Source: Papilionanthe hookeriana x Papilionanthe teres | Lineage: Eukaryota; Streptophyta; Magnoliopsida; Asparagales; Orchidaceae | Assembly (NCBI GenBank): GCA_022702705.1 | Contig: CM040423.1 | Span: forward strand, 125,191,852 to 125,255,851 | Reading direction: 5' to 3' | DNA: 64,000 nt | The notes under the pieces: generated by a model | What the model saw: the letters and a program-made list of their open reading frames with translations, nothing else | Database searches by the model: none | Told to the model about the DNA's origin: nothing | Part shown: positions 10,112 through 24,300 of the stretch, piece after piece | Numbering within the stretch: position 1 is the stretch's first letter | Layout of the letters: each line of letters starts with the position of its first letter | Program-made: the position numbers and the translations under genes

Positions 10112-12125
10112 TGTTGACCTTACTTTTGCTTAAGGTCTAGTCTTGCTTTAGAATAGTCTAGGGTCTAGCCATTGGACTCTCCTGGTGACTTTCTTAGAAG
10201 ACTAGTCTTGGAACCCTCCCCCTTAGAAATGAAAACACTTCTTTGCTTCTCTGGGAGTTTCCATATGCTTAAGGCCTAATCTCGAGGTTTTGGGAGGAAG
10301 AGACCAAGCATAAGGATGCCCAGGGAAGTCTCCTATAGGTGGTCAATCCTTAAGGATTTACCCTAGGAGATCTGGAGCTTACACACACACACACTTACAC
10401 CACACACTTTACACTTACAACCCTAAACAAAGCACATCCTGCTTTGATCCTTTAACTCTTTGAAAACTCTTGTGGGTGGTCCAACCCTAAGCCTATGGCT
10501 AAAGAGGCTGGAACCAACACACAGAGGAACAAATGAGGATTGCCTTTGGTCCATGGCTCAACCTAAACAATTCTACACTACTCACCTCTAACCAACCTCA
10601 TTCTTTTCAAAAATTTCAATTTTTGAGCCCCCTGCTCCTAAATTTATCCAAAACACCCCAAAACATCAATTTCACCCAAAATTACCCAAATTACCTATTT
10701 TTTCTCCAGAAATTATCTCAACATATTCACCACCACTCAAATTGACCAATTTGACCAAAATATACCAAAATAACCAAAATAGCCCAAAAACCCCTCAAAA
10801 TTACCAAAATGCCCCTCCTAGGCAAAATTTTTAAAAAATTCCAAAAATTCTCACAAATTCCCAAAACCTTACAAATATTCCCAATTTTAATTTTAACCAC
10901 TTTATTTGACCCAATTTGATCAAATTTGTCCAATTTAATCAAAAGCCCCAAAATGCCTTTTAAGGCACAAAATGCCTAAATTAAACCAAATGACCTCCCA
11001 ATTGACCCTAATCCTACCCAAATTCAATGCTAAAAAAAATTCAATATCCCTAATACCAGACTAAATCAAATCCAAGCTCAATTTGACCCACATTCACGCC
11101 CAATTTGAGCCTAAACCCAAAATCTCCAAAATTGGCCAAGTGACCCAATTTCAAAAAATCAAACCCAATGTCAGACAATTCTCCCATTATCAATATTAAA
11201 ATAATTCATAACACTCTTCTAAGTTCAATTAAACCACCAATTTCCCCCAATTTGATCCTCAGCTCCACCAAAATCCATTTGAACGAAGGTCCCTCAATTT
11301 TATCCCAAATTGAAGACATGACCAAATCATACCAAATTGATTGCCCTAATCCCAAAATTGGCATACAATATATGTTGAAAAACTCTTCATGTTGTCCATC
11401 TTGACCATTTTGACCAATTAATTGTGCCTTGGACCCAACCTTACCCAACCTAGACCCAAGCTACTTCAAGGGTCCCCAATTTGACCAAAGTGCCAAATTA
11501 AGCCAAATCAAACCTCTAAACCAATTCAAAATCATTCCAATCCTTCTCTTATACATTCATGACAATCATAAACACAATATTGCTTAATAACTTGAGCTCA
11601 ATACTATCTCAAACCAAAGTTAGCCCAATTTGAGCCCAAAATGACCTATATGAACCGTGACACAAATTGATCAAATTAAACTAAATGTGACCAATCCAAG
11701 CTTCCTACAGCCACCAAATGGACCCGAGAGACTGACCTAACTGCCTATAGCCCAAGCTATTGAAGCCATGGACCAAAGGTCCCTCAAATTAGGGGATCTC
11801 CTCCTTTAAATGGCTAAAATCAAAAGATATTTATAATAATACCTCCAACATTTAAGTTCATGGCACTTGATGTTCTGACTCATCTGACCACTGGCTCCCT
11901 TGAGCACTGACCACCTCCACTGACCTGGCCAGCCGACCTAATAGCCGCAAAATGCCAAAACTTAGAATCACCCCTTCTTTAATTGAACCCAAAACTCACC
12001 TCACAAACTGTCCAGCTTTGCTTGGCCATTGGAGCAGATCTGCCCTCCACTAAGCAGCTGAATACACACAAGTGGAAGCCCTGGCAGCCACTCCAGCCAT
12101 GGTTATTTAAAACCACCACCATTCA
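10112..12125 (+). mobile_element. U3-only fragment of a third long LTR
   Basis: It begins TGTTGACCT like the two other LTRs and follows their U3 order: a start block, a (CA)n patch near 10381, an A+C-rich stretch of CCAAAATTACCC words, a GC-richer promoter, then TATTTAAA at 12104-12111. Homology stops within about 15 bp after the TATA box, after which an A-rich joint (12130-12150) leads back to satellite. Everything downstream of the promoter is missing. It is more diverged from LTR1 and LTR2 than they are from each other, so it is probably another subfamily. No coding capacity is visible. Confidence 0.8.
12104..12111 (+). promoter_or_regulatory. TATA box of the third LTR fragment
   Basis: TATTTAAA followed by ACCACCACC matches the sites in LTR1 (4156) and LTR2 (49558). 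The fragment ends just past it. Confidence 0.6.
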
Positions 12126-15100
12126 TGATAAAAAGAAAAAAAACTCAATTGGCCTAGGGTGATTTTGGGCAATTTGAATAATTTGAAGTGGTCTAGGGTG
12201 ATTTTTGTGAAATCATAGAAATTTGGAGATTTTTAAGATTGGTAGAGTTTTAAAGCTATTTGGTAATTTTGGAGAATTTGGTAAAAATTAGGTTATTTTG
12301 GTTGTTTTGGAGAATTTAGAGCAATTTGTTTATTAATCAGGAATGTGGAGTATTTTTTATCAATTGGATAATTTAGAGAGGTTCAAAATAATTTTAGTGA
12401 AGAAAAGAGATTTTTTTGGCCATTGGTGCATTTTGGGAATTTTTGGGATTTTGGGTAAATTTGGAGATGTGGGGTAAATTTTGGCAATTTGAATAATTTG
12501 AAGTATTTTAGAATGTTGTTTTGTGAATTCATAAGAATTTGGAGATTTTTGGGTTTTTTAGTGTTTTAAGGGCATTTTTTTAATTTTGGAGAATTTTGGT
12601 GAAAATTGGGATATTTTGGTAATTTTTGAGAAATTAGGGTTATTTGGCTGGTTTTAAGGAATGTCGAGTATTTTAGATCAATTGGGTAAATTTGTCAGAT
12701 TTAAAATGATTTTGATAAAGAAATAAGAATTTTTTGGCTCTAGGGGCATTTTATAAATTTTTGGGATTTTGGCTAGTTTTGAAGATTTGTGGTAAATTTG
12801 GGCAATTTGAATATAATGTAGTGGTTTAGAATAATTCTTTGTGAAAACTTTGGAATTTGAAGATTTTTGGGCAATTTGAGTTTTTAACGGGCATTTGGTA
12901 ATTTTAGAGGACTTTGGTGGAAATTGGGTTATTTTTATAGTTTTGTCAAATTTAGGGCAATATGACTAGTTTTATGGAATGTGGAGTATTTTAGATCTCT
13001 TGGGTAATTTTGGGAAGTTTAAAATTATTTTGGTGAAGAAATGTGAATTTTTGGGCCATATGGGCATTTCGAAATTTTTTGGATTTTGGCTAATTTTGGG
13101 ATATTGGAGGTGAATTTGGGCAATTTGAATAATTTAGAGTGGTTTAGAATGATTTTTTGTAAAATTTTTGGAATTTAGAGATTTTTTAGATTTTTTATGG
13201 AGTTATGGGCATTTTGGTAACTTTGGTGAAAATTAGGTTATGTTTGTAGTTTTAGAGAATTCAAGGCAATTTGGCTAGTTTTAAGAAATGTGGAGTGTTT
13301 TATATCATATGTGTAATTTGTAGAGGTTTAAAATTATTTTGGTGAAGAAATCAAAACTTTCAAGCCATAAGGGCATTATAAGAAATTTTGGGATTTCGGT
13401 AAATTTTGGGAGATTTGGGGTGAATTTGGGCAATTTGAATAATTTGAAATGATGTAAAATGATTTTTGGTAAAATTTTATGAATTTGGAGATTTTTGGGA
13501 TTTTTAGGTTTTAGGTGAATTATAGTAATTTTGGTGGAAATTGTATTATTTTGGTGTTTTGAAGATTAAGGCAATTTGGCTCGTTTTATGGAATATACTG
13601 TATTTTAGATCACTTGGGTAAGTTGAAGAAGTTTAAAATGATTTTGGTGAGGAAATTAAAATTTTTGGGCTATAAGATCATTTTAAAAATTTTTTGGATT
13701 TTTGCTAATTTTGGGAGATTGTTATTGAAGTTGGGCAAGTTGAATAAATTGGAGTGGTTAGAATAATTTTTTTGTGAAGTCTTAGGAATTCTAAGATTTT
13801 TTGGACTTTTAGGGTTTTAAGGGCATTTGGAGATTTTTTATGAAAATTGGGTTATTTAGGTAGTTTTGGGGAATTCAAAGTAATTTGGCTAGTTTTAAGG
13901 AATGTGGAGAATTTTATATCAATTGTGTAATTTGGAGAGGTTTAAAATGATTTTGGTGAAGAAGTGAGAATTTTTGGGCCATATAGGCATTTTTGGAATT
14001 TATGTGATTTTGGTTAATTTTGGGAGATTTTCGGTGAATTTAGGCCATTTGAATAACTTCGAGTGGTTTAAAATGATTTGTCGTGAAATCTTAGGATTTT
14101 GGAGATTTTTGGAATTTTTGCTATTTTAAGGACAATTTGGTAATATTAGTGAAAATTAGGTTATTTTGGTACTTTTGGAGAATTTGGAGCAATTTGCCTA
14201 GTTTTAAAGAATGTGGAGTATTTTAGATCAATTGGGTAACTTGGAGAGCTTTAAAATGATTTTTTGTTAAAAAATGAAAGTTTTTGAGCGATAGGGGTAT
14301 TTTTGGAGTTTTTGCTAATTTTAGGAGAATTGGGGTGAAATTGGGCAATTTGAATTCTTTGAAGTGGTATAGGTTGTTTTTTTGGTGAAATGCTAAGAAT
14401 TTGGAGATTTTTTAGATTTTTAAGATTTTAAAGCAATATGGTAATTTTGGAGAATTTTGGTAAAAATTGGGTTATTTTGGTTGTTTTGGAGAATTTAGAG
14501 CAATTTTTCTAGTAATTAAGAATGTGGAGTATCATTTATCAATTGGTTAATTTGGAGAGGTTCAAAATAATTTTGGTGAAGAAATGAGAATTTTTAGGCC
14601 ATTGGGGCATTTTAGGAATTTTTGGGATTTCAGCTAAATTTGGGGGATGTGGGGTAAATTTTAGCAATTTTAATAATTTAAAGTGGTTTATAATGTATTT
14701 TGGTGAAATCTTAAGAATTTGGAGATTTTTGGGTTCTTTAGTGTTTTAAGGGCATTTTCGTAATATTGGAGAATTTTGGTGAAAATTGGGTTATTTTGGT
14801 AATTTTGGAGAATTTAGTGCAATTTGCCTTGTATTCAGGAATGTGGAGTACTTTTGATCAACTGGGTAATTTGGAGAAGTTCAAAATTATTTTTGTGAAG
14901 AAATGAGAATTTTTGGGCCATCTCGACATTTTGGGAATTTTTGAGATTTTGGCTAATTTTGGGAGATGTGGGGTAAATTTGGGCAATTTGAATAAATTGG
15001 AGTGGTTTAGAATATTTTTTGGTGAAATCTTAAGAATTTGGAGATTTTTAGGATTTTTTGTGTTTAAAGAGCTTTTTTGTAATTTTGGAGAATTTTGGTG

Positions 15101-18100
15101 AAAATTGGGTTATTTTTGTATTTTTTGAGAATTTAGGGTAATTTGCCTGGTTTAAGGAATGTGGAGTATATTAGATCAATTGGGTGATTTTGAGAGGTTT
15201 TAAATGATTTTGATGTAGAATGAGATTTTTTTTTTCCATAGGGGCATTTTAGGATTTTTTTTAATCTTAGCTAATATTGGAATATTTGTGGTGAATTAGG
15301 GCAATTTGAATATTTTGTAGTGGTTTAGAATAATTTTTGGTGGAATCATAGGAATTTTGAGTTTTATGGGAAACTTGATTATTTTATGGGCATTTTGGTA
15401 ATTTTGGAGAATTTTGGTGGAAATTGGGGTATTTTCACATTCATGAAGAATTTGGGTAATATGGCTAGTTTTATGAAATGTTGTGTATTTTAGATCACTT
15501 ATGTAATTTTGAGATGTTTAAATTGATTTTGGTGAATAAATGTGAATTTTTTGGCCAAATGGGTATTTTAGGAGTTTTTGGATTTTAGCTAATTTTGGAA
15601 GATTAGGGGTGAATTTTGTTAATTTGAATAATTTGGAGTGGTTTAGAATGGTTTTTTGTGGAATCTTAATTGGAGATTTTTTAGATTTGTTAGATTTTAA
15701 AAGCATTTTGGTAATTTTACAGAATTTTGGTAAAAATTAGGTTATTTTTGTAGTTTTGGAGAATTCAAGGAAATTTGTCTAGTTTTAAGGAATGTGGAGT
15801 ATTTTAGATCAATTGTGTAATTTAGAGAGGTTTAAATGATTTTGGTGAAAACTTTCGGACCATAGGGGCATTTTAGGAATTTTTGGGAAATTTTGGGTGA
15901 ATTTGGGCAATTTAAATAATTTGAAGTGATTTAGAAAGATTTTTTGGTAAAATCTTAGGAATATGGAAATTTTTGGATTTTTAGGGTTTTAAGGATATTT
16001 CGTAAGTTTGGTTGAAATTGAGTTATTTTAGTGTTTTAGAGAATTCAAGGCAGTTTGGCTTGTTTTATGAAATGTGCAGTACTTTAGATCACTTTGCTAA
16101 TTTGGAGAAGTTTAAAATGATTTTGGTTAATATATTAATATTTTTAGGCATAGGGGCATTTTTGGAAATTTTGGGATTTTGGCTAATTTTAGGAGATTGT
16201 TGTTGAATTTGGGCAATTTGAATAACTTGGAGTGGTTTAGAATGATTTTTAGTGAAATCTTAGGAATTTTGAATTTTTTTGGAATTTTAGGATTGTAAAG
16301 GTATTGTGTAGATTTTTTTGTGAAAATTGGGTTATTTTGGTAGTTTTGGAGAATTCAAAACAATTTGGCTAATTTTAAGGAATGTAGAGTACTATAAATT
16401 AATTGTGTAATTTGGAGAGGTTTAAAATGATTTTGGTGAAGAAATGAGAATTTTTTAGCCATAGAGGCATTTTTCGAAATTTTTGGCATTTTGGCTAATT
16501 ATGGGAAATTTGGTGTGAATTTATGCAATTTGAATATTTTGAAGTAGTTTAGAATGATTTTTCATGAAATCTTAGGAATTATGAGTTTTTTTTTAGATTT
16601 TACGATTTTAAGAATATTTTGATAATTTTTGTGAACATTGGGTTATTTTGGTATTTTGAAGAATTTAGAACAATTTAGCTAGTTTTAAAGAATTTGGGGT
16701 TTTTTAATTCAATTGGGTAATTTGGAGAGGTTTAAAATGATTTTGGTGAAGAAATTAAATTTTTTGGGCCATCGGGGCATTTTTGAAATTTTAGGATTTT
16801 GACTATTTTTTGAGAATTTGTGCAATTTTTAGAATAATTTGAAGTGGCTTAAAATGATTATCAGTGAAATTATAGGAATTTGCTGATTTTTTGGATTTTA
16901 GGGTTTTAATTTCATTTTAGTATTATAGGAGAATGTTGGTGAAAATTGGGTTATTTTGGAAATCTTAGAGAATTTAGGGCAATTTGGCTAGTTTTAAGGA
17001 ATGTGGAGTAATTTAAACCAATTGTGTAATTTTGAGAGGTTTAAAATGAATTTGGCCATATGGCCATTTTGGGAATTTTTACGATTTTGGCCAATTTTTT
17101 GAGATTTGGGGTGAATTTGGACAATTTGAATAATCTGTAGTGGTTTATAATGATTTTTGGTGAAATCTTAGGCATTTGGAAATTTTTTTTAAAATTTTTG
17201 GAGTTTTAGTGGTATTTTTATTATTTTAGAAAATTTTTGTGAAATTTGGGTTATTTTGGTTATTCTGGAGAATTTATGGCAATCTGGCTAGTTTTAGTGA
17301 ATGTGAAGTATTTTAGATCTGTTGAGTAATTTGAGGATGTTTAAAATGATTTTGGTAAGAAATGAGACTTTTTAGGCCATAGGGGTATTTTTTGGATTTT
17401 TTAGATTATGGATAATTTTGGGAGATTTGCAGCGATTTGAGTAATTTGAATAAATTTTAGCGGTTTATAATGTTTTTTGGTGAAATCTTAGAAATTTTGA
17501 AATTTTTGGAAATTTTTGGGTTCTTAGGACATATTGGTAATTTTGAAAAATTTTGGTGAAATTTTAGTTTTTTTGGTAGTTTTGAAGAATTTAGGGTAAT
17601 TTGGCAAGTTCTAAGAATTGTGGAGTTTTTTAGATCAATTTGGTAAGTCAGAGAGGTTTAAAATGATTTTGGTGACGATATCAGAATTTTTGGGTCGAAG
17701 AGGCATTTTAGGAATTTTTGAGATTTTGACTAATTTTGGGAGATTTCGGGTGTATTAGAGAAATTTGAATAATTTGAAGTGGTTTAGAATGAATTTTGTT
17801 GAAATCATAGGAATTTGGAGATTTATGGTTTTAAGGGCATTTTGGTTATTTTGGAGATTAATGGGGAAAATTGGTTTATTTTGGAAGTATTTGAGAATTT
17901 GAAGCAATTTGGTTAGTTTTAAGGAATGTGGAGTATTTTATTTTTGTAATATAGGAGAAATTAAGGCAATTTGGCTAGTTTTAAGGAATATGGAGTATAT
18001 AGAGAGGATTAAAATGAATTTGGTGAAGAAATAAGAATTTTTGGGCCATTGGGGCTTTTTTTGGAATTTTTGGGATTTTGGCTAATTTTGGGAGATTTTG

Positions 18101-21100
18101 GGTGAATTTAGGAAATTTGAATAATTTGGACACTTTGGGAATTTTTATGATTTTGGGTAATTTTGGGAGAATTGGGATGAATTTGAGCGATTTGAAATAT
18201 TTGAAGTGGTCTAGAGTGATTTTTGGAAAAATCTCAGGAATTTAGAGATTTTTAGGATTTTTGGGGTTTTAATGTAATTTGGTAATTTTGTAGAATATTG
18301 GTAAAAATTGAGTTATTTCGGTAGTTTTGGAGAATTTAGAGCAATTTGTCTAGTAATCATGAATGTGGAGTATTTTATATTAATTGTGTAATTTGGAGAG
18401 GTTTAAAATAATTTTGGTGAAGAAATGAGATTTTTTGGGCCATAGGGACATTTTAGGAAATTTTGGCTAATTTTAGGAGATGTGGGATAAATTTGGGCAA
18501 TTTGAATAATTTGGAGTAGTTTAGAATGATTTTTGGTGAAATATTAAGAATTTGATGTTTTTTTAGATTTTTGGTGTTCTAAGGGCATTTATGTAATTTT
18601 GGAGAATTTTGGTGAAAATTGGGTTATTTTGGTAGTTTTCGAGAATTTAGGGCAATTTGGCTGGTTTTAAGGAATATTGAGTATTTTAGATCAATTGGGT
18701 AATTTTGATAGTTTTAAAATGATTTTGATGATGAAATGAGAATTTTTTGGCCATAGAGGCATTTTAGGAATTTTTGGGATTTTCCCTAATTTTAGAAGAT
18801 TTGTGGTGTATTAGGGCAATTTGAATATTTTGTAGTGGTTTAGAATAATTTCTTGTGAAGCCTTAAGAATTCGTAGATTTTTGGGCAATTTGAATATTTT
18901 ACTGCCATTTTGGTAATTTTGGTGGAAATTGGGTTATAGATTTAGAAAATTTTTGGCAATATGGCTAGTTTTATGGGATGTGGAGAATCTTAGATCACTA
19001 GGGTAATTTTGAGAAGTTTGAAATTATTTTGTTGAAGAAATGAAAATTTTTGGGCCATATAGGCATTTTGAAACATTTTGGAATTTTGGCTAATTTTGGG
19101 AGATTGGGGGTGAATTTGAGCATTTAAAAAATTTCAAGTGGTTTAGAATGATTTTGGTGAAATCTTAGAAATTCAAAGATTTTGAGATTTTTAGGATTTT
19201 AAGTTCTTTTTGGTAATTTTGGTGAATTTTAGTGAAATTTAGGTTTTCTTTGTAGTTTTGGAGATCCAAGGCATTTGGAAATGTGGAGTATTTTAGATCA
19301 ATTGTGTAATTTTGAGAGGTTTAAAATAATTTTGTTGAAAAAAAGTTAACTTTCGAGCCATATGGGCATTTCGGGATTTTTTGGGATTTTGGATAATTTA
19401 AGGAGATTTGGAATGAACTTAGGCAATTTAAATAATTTAAAATGATTTAGAATGATTTTGGTAAAATTTCAGGAATTTGTAGATTTTGGATTTCAAGAAT
19501 TCAACTAAATTTAGCTTATTTTAAGGAATGTGGAGTATTTTAGATCAATTGTGTAATTTGGAGAGGTTTAAAATGATTTTGGTGAAGAAATGAGAATTTT
19601 TGGGCCATAGAGGCATTTTAAGAATTTTTAAGATTTTGGCTAATTTTCAGAGTTTTGGGGTGAATTGATGCAATTTGAATATCTTGGAGTGGTTTAGAAT
19701 GATTTTTCATGAAATCTTAAGAATTTGGAGATTTTTAGGATTTTTACGATTTTAAGGACGTCTTAGTAATTTTAGTGAAAATTGGATTATTTTGGTAGTT
19801 TTGAAGAATTTTGTGCACTTTGACTAGTTTTCAAGAATGTGGAGTATTTTAGATCAATTGGGTAATTTAAGAGGTTTTAAATGATTTTGGTGAAGAAATG
19901 AAAATTTTTAGGCCATAGGGGCATTTTGTAATTTTGGGATTTTGGCTAATTTTGGAGAATTTAGGGCAAATTTTAGAATAATTTAAAGTGGTTTAGATTG
20001 ATTTTCGATGAAATTATAAAAATTTGGAAATTATTTAGATTTTCGGGTTTTAAATGCATTTTGGTAATATAGGAGAATTTTGGTAAAATTATGTAATTTT
20101 TGTGAAAATTATGTTATTTTGGTAATCTTCGAGAATTTAGGGCAATTTGACTAGTTTTAAGGAATGTGGAGTATTTTAGACCAATTGTTTAATATGGAGA
20201 GGTTTAAAATGATTTTGGACATAGGGGAATTTTAAGAATTTTTTGCATTTTGGCTAATTTTTGGAGATTTGGGGTGAATTTGGTCAATTTGAATAATATG
20301 CAGTGGTTTAAAATGATTTTTGGTGAAATCATATGAATTTAGACATTTGAGATATTTAGAGTTTTAGGGGAATTTTTTTGTAATTTTTGAAAATTTTGGT
20401 GAAATTTGTGTTATTTTGGTAATTTTGATGAATTTAGGGCAATTTGGATAGTTTTAGTGAATATGAAATATTTTAGATCAATTGGTTAATTTGTAGATGT
20501 TTAAAATGATTTTTGTGAAGAAATGAGACTTTTATGCCATAGGGGCATTTTTGGAATTTTTGGGATTATAGATAATTTTGAGAGATTTGGGGCGATTTTG
20601 GCAATTTGAATAATTTTGAGTGGTTTACAATGATTTTTGGTGAAATCTTAAAAATTTGGAGATTTTTTAAATTTTTAGTGCTTTAGGGCATTTTGTTAAT
20701 TTTAAAGAATTTTGATGAAAAATAGGTTATTTTTGTAGTTTTGGAGAATTCAAGGAAATTTGGCTAGTTTTAAAGAATGTGGAGTATTTTAGATCAAATT
20801 TGTAATTTTGAGAAGTTTAAATGGTTTTGGTGAATAAATGAGAATTTTTAATTCCTAGAGACGTTTTGGCAATTTTTTGGATTTTACCCAACCTTTGCAG
20901 ATTTAGGGTGAATTTGTGCAATTTGAGTAATTTAGAGTGGGTTAGAATGATTTTCTGTGAAATTTTAGTAATATAGACATTTTTTGGATTTTTAGGGTCT
21001 TACTGGTATTTTGATAAATTTTGAGAATTTTATTGAAAATCAGGTTGTTTTCATAGTTTTTGATAATTTAGGGCAATATGACTTATTTTATGGAATCTGG

Positions 21101-21399
21101 AGTATTTTAGATCAATTGGGTAACTTGGAGAGGTTTAAAATGATTTTGGTGAAGAAATGAGAATTTTTGAGTGAAAGGGGCATTTTGGAAATTTTTTGGA
21201 TTTTGGCTAATTTTGGGTGCATTTGGGAAACTTGAATAATGTGAAGGGGTTTAGAATGAATTTTGTTGAAATTGTAGGAATTTGGAGATTTATGGGATTT
21301 TTAGAGTTTTAATGGAATTTTGGTTATTTTGGAGAATTTTGGTGAAAATTAGGTTATTTTGGAAGTATTGGAGAATTTATGGCAATTTGGCAAGATTAA

Positions 21400-24300
21400 A
21401 GGAATGTGGAGTATTTTATTTTGGTAGTATTGGAGAATTCAGGGTAATTTAGCTAGTTTTAAGGAATGTGGAGTATTTGGAGAGGTTTAAAATGATTTTG
21501 GTGAAGAAATGAGAATTTTTGGGCCATTGGGCATTTTCAGAATTCTTTGGATTTTGGCTAATTTTGGGAGAATTTGGGTGAATTTAAGTAATTTGAAGAA
21601 TGTGGAGTGGTTTATAATTATTTTTTGGTGAAATCATAGTCTTTTGGAGATTTTTAAAATTTTTAGGGTTTTAAGGGCATTTTGGTAATTTTTGTGAAAA
21701 TTGGGTTATTTGGTAGTTTTGGGGAATTTGAGGTAATTTGGCTAGTTTTAAAAAATGTGGATTATTATAGATCAATTTGGTAATTTTTAGCAGTTTAACA
21801 ATTTTCGTAAAGAAATGAGATTTGTTGGGAAATAAGGGCATTTTTGGTTTTTTTGATTTTGACTAAATTTGGGAGATTGTGTGTGAAGTTGGGTTGAATA
21901 ATTTGGAGTGGATTAGAATGATTTTTGTTGAAATCATAAGAATTTGGAAATTTTTGGGATTTTAAGGGTTCTACGGACCTTTTGGTAATTTTCATGGAAA
22001 TTGAGTTATTTTTGTAGTTTTGGAAAAATTCGGGTCAATTTGGCTAGTTTAATGGAACGTAGAGTATATTAGATCACTTAGGTAATTTCGAGAGGTTTAA
22101 AATGATTTTGGCAAAAAAATGAGAATTTTTGGGGCATAGGAGCATTTTGGGTTTTTTGGGATTTTCGCTATTTTTGAGACATTTTTGGTGAAATTGGGCA
22201 ACTTGAATAAATTTAATTGGTTTAGAATGCTTTTTGTTGAAATTTTTGGAATTAGGAGATTTTTCAGAATTTTAGGGTTTTAAATGCATTTTGGTAATTT
22301 TGGAGAATTTTTTTAATAATTGGGTTATCTTGGTAGTCTTTGAGAATTTGGGGTAGTTTGGCTAGTTTTAGCGAATGTGAAGCATTTTAGATCAATTGAT
22401 TAATTTGGAGATGTTTAAAATGATTTTGGCCATAGGGGAATTTTGGGAATTTTGGGGATTTTGGCTAATTTTTGTAGATTTGTGGTGAATTTAGGTAATT
22501 TGAATAATTTAAAGTGGTTTAGTATGGTTTTTGGTGAAATCTTAAGAATTTGGTGATTTTTTGGTTTTTTTGTGTTTTAGGGGCAATTTGGTATTTTTTG
22601 TGAAAATTGAGTTAATTTGGCAGTTTTGTAGAATTTAGGGCAATTTAGTTTCTTTTAAGGAATATGAAGTATTCTAGATCAATTAGGGAATTTTGAGATG
22701 TTTAATATGGATTTGGTGATGAAATGAGAATTTTGAGGCCATAGGGGTATTTTGGTAATTTTTTATGTTTTTGGTAATTTTGAGTGGTTTGAGGCAAATT
22801 TAGGCAATTTGAATAATTTGGAGTGGTTTAAAATGATTTTTAGTGAAATCCTAGAAATTTGGGATTTTTAGGGTTTTACGGGCTTTTTGATAATTTTGGA
22901 GAAATTTGTTAGAAATTTCTTTGGTAATTTTGGAGATTTTTAGTGCAATTTGGCTTGTTTTATGGAATGTGAAGTATTTTAGATCACTTGGGTAATTTGG
23001 AGATGTTTAAAATGATTTTGGTGAAGAAATGTGAATTTTTGAGCCATAAGGGGTTTTTGGGAATTTTTGGGATTATGACTAATTTTGGGTGATTTGGGGT
23101 GAATTTAGGCAAATTGAATAATTTGGAGTGTTATAGTGTGATTTTTTATCCATAGAGGCATCTTGGCAATTTTTGTGATTTTGACTAATTTTTGGAGATG
23201 TTGGGTGAATTTATGCACTTTGGGTAATTTAGTGTGGCTTAGAATGTTTTTTGAAATTTTTTTGGATTTTTAGGGTTTTACTGGTATTTTGTCAATTCTG
23301 GAGAATTTTAGTGGAAATTGCGTTATTTTCGTAGTTTTGGATAATTGTGGGCAATATGGCTTGCTTTATGGAATTTGGAGTATTTTAGATCAATAGGGGT
23401 TTTGGCTAGTTTTGGGATATTTTGGGTGGATTTGGGCAATTTGAATAATTTTAACTAGTTTAGAATGATTTTTGGCGAAACCTTAGGAATTTGGAGATTT
23501 TTTAGATTTTTAGAATTTTAAATGCTTTTTCTTAATTTTGAAGAATTTTTTTGATAATTGGGTTATCTTGGTAGTCATGGAGAATTTAAGAAAGTTTAGC
23601 TAGTTTTAGCGATTGTGAAGTATTTTATATCAATTGAGTAATTTGCAGATATTTAAAATGATTTTGGCCTTATGGGCCCATTTTGGGAATTGTTGTGATT
23701 TTGGCTAATTTATGCAAATTTGGAGTGAATTTGGGCAATTTAAATAATTTGAAGTGGTTTAGAATGGTTTGGGTGATTTTGTGTTTTGGAGATTTAAGGG
23801 TATTTTGGTAATTTTGGTGAAAATTGGGTTAATTTGGTAGTTTAGGAGAATTTAGGGCAATTTGGCTTGTTTTAGGGAATGTGAAGTATTTTAGATTAAT
23901 TGGGTAATTTTGAGATATTTAATATGATTTGGTGAAGAAATGATAAATTTTAGGCCATAGGGGCATTTTGGGAATCTTTTGGTTTTTAGAAATTTTGAGA
24001 GGTTTTAGGCGAATTTAGGCTATTTGAATAATTTAGAGTGGTTTAGAATTATTTTTGGTGTAATCCTAGAAATTTGTAGATTTTTGGAATTTTTAGGGTT
24101 TTACGGGCTTTTAGGTAATTTTGGAGAATTTTGGTGGAAATTGATTTATTTTGGTAGTTTTGGAGAATTTAAGGCAATTTGGCTTGTTTTGTGGAATGTG
24201 GAGTATTTTAGATCACTTGGGTAATTTGGAGAGATTTAAGATGAATTTGGCGAAGAAATGAGAATTTTTGGGCCATGAGGGAATTTTTTGGATTATGGCG

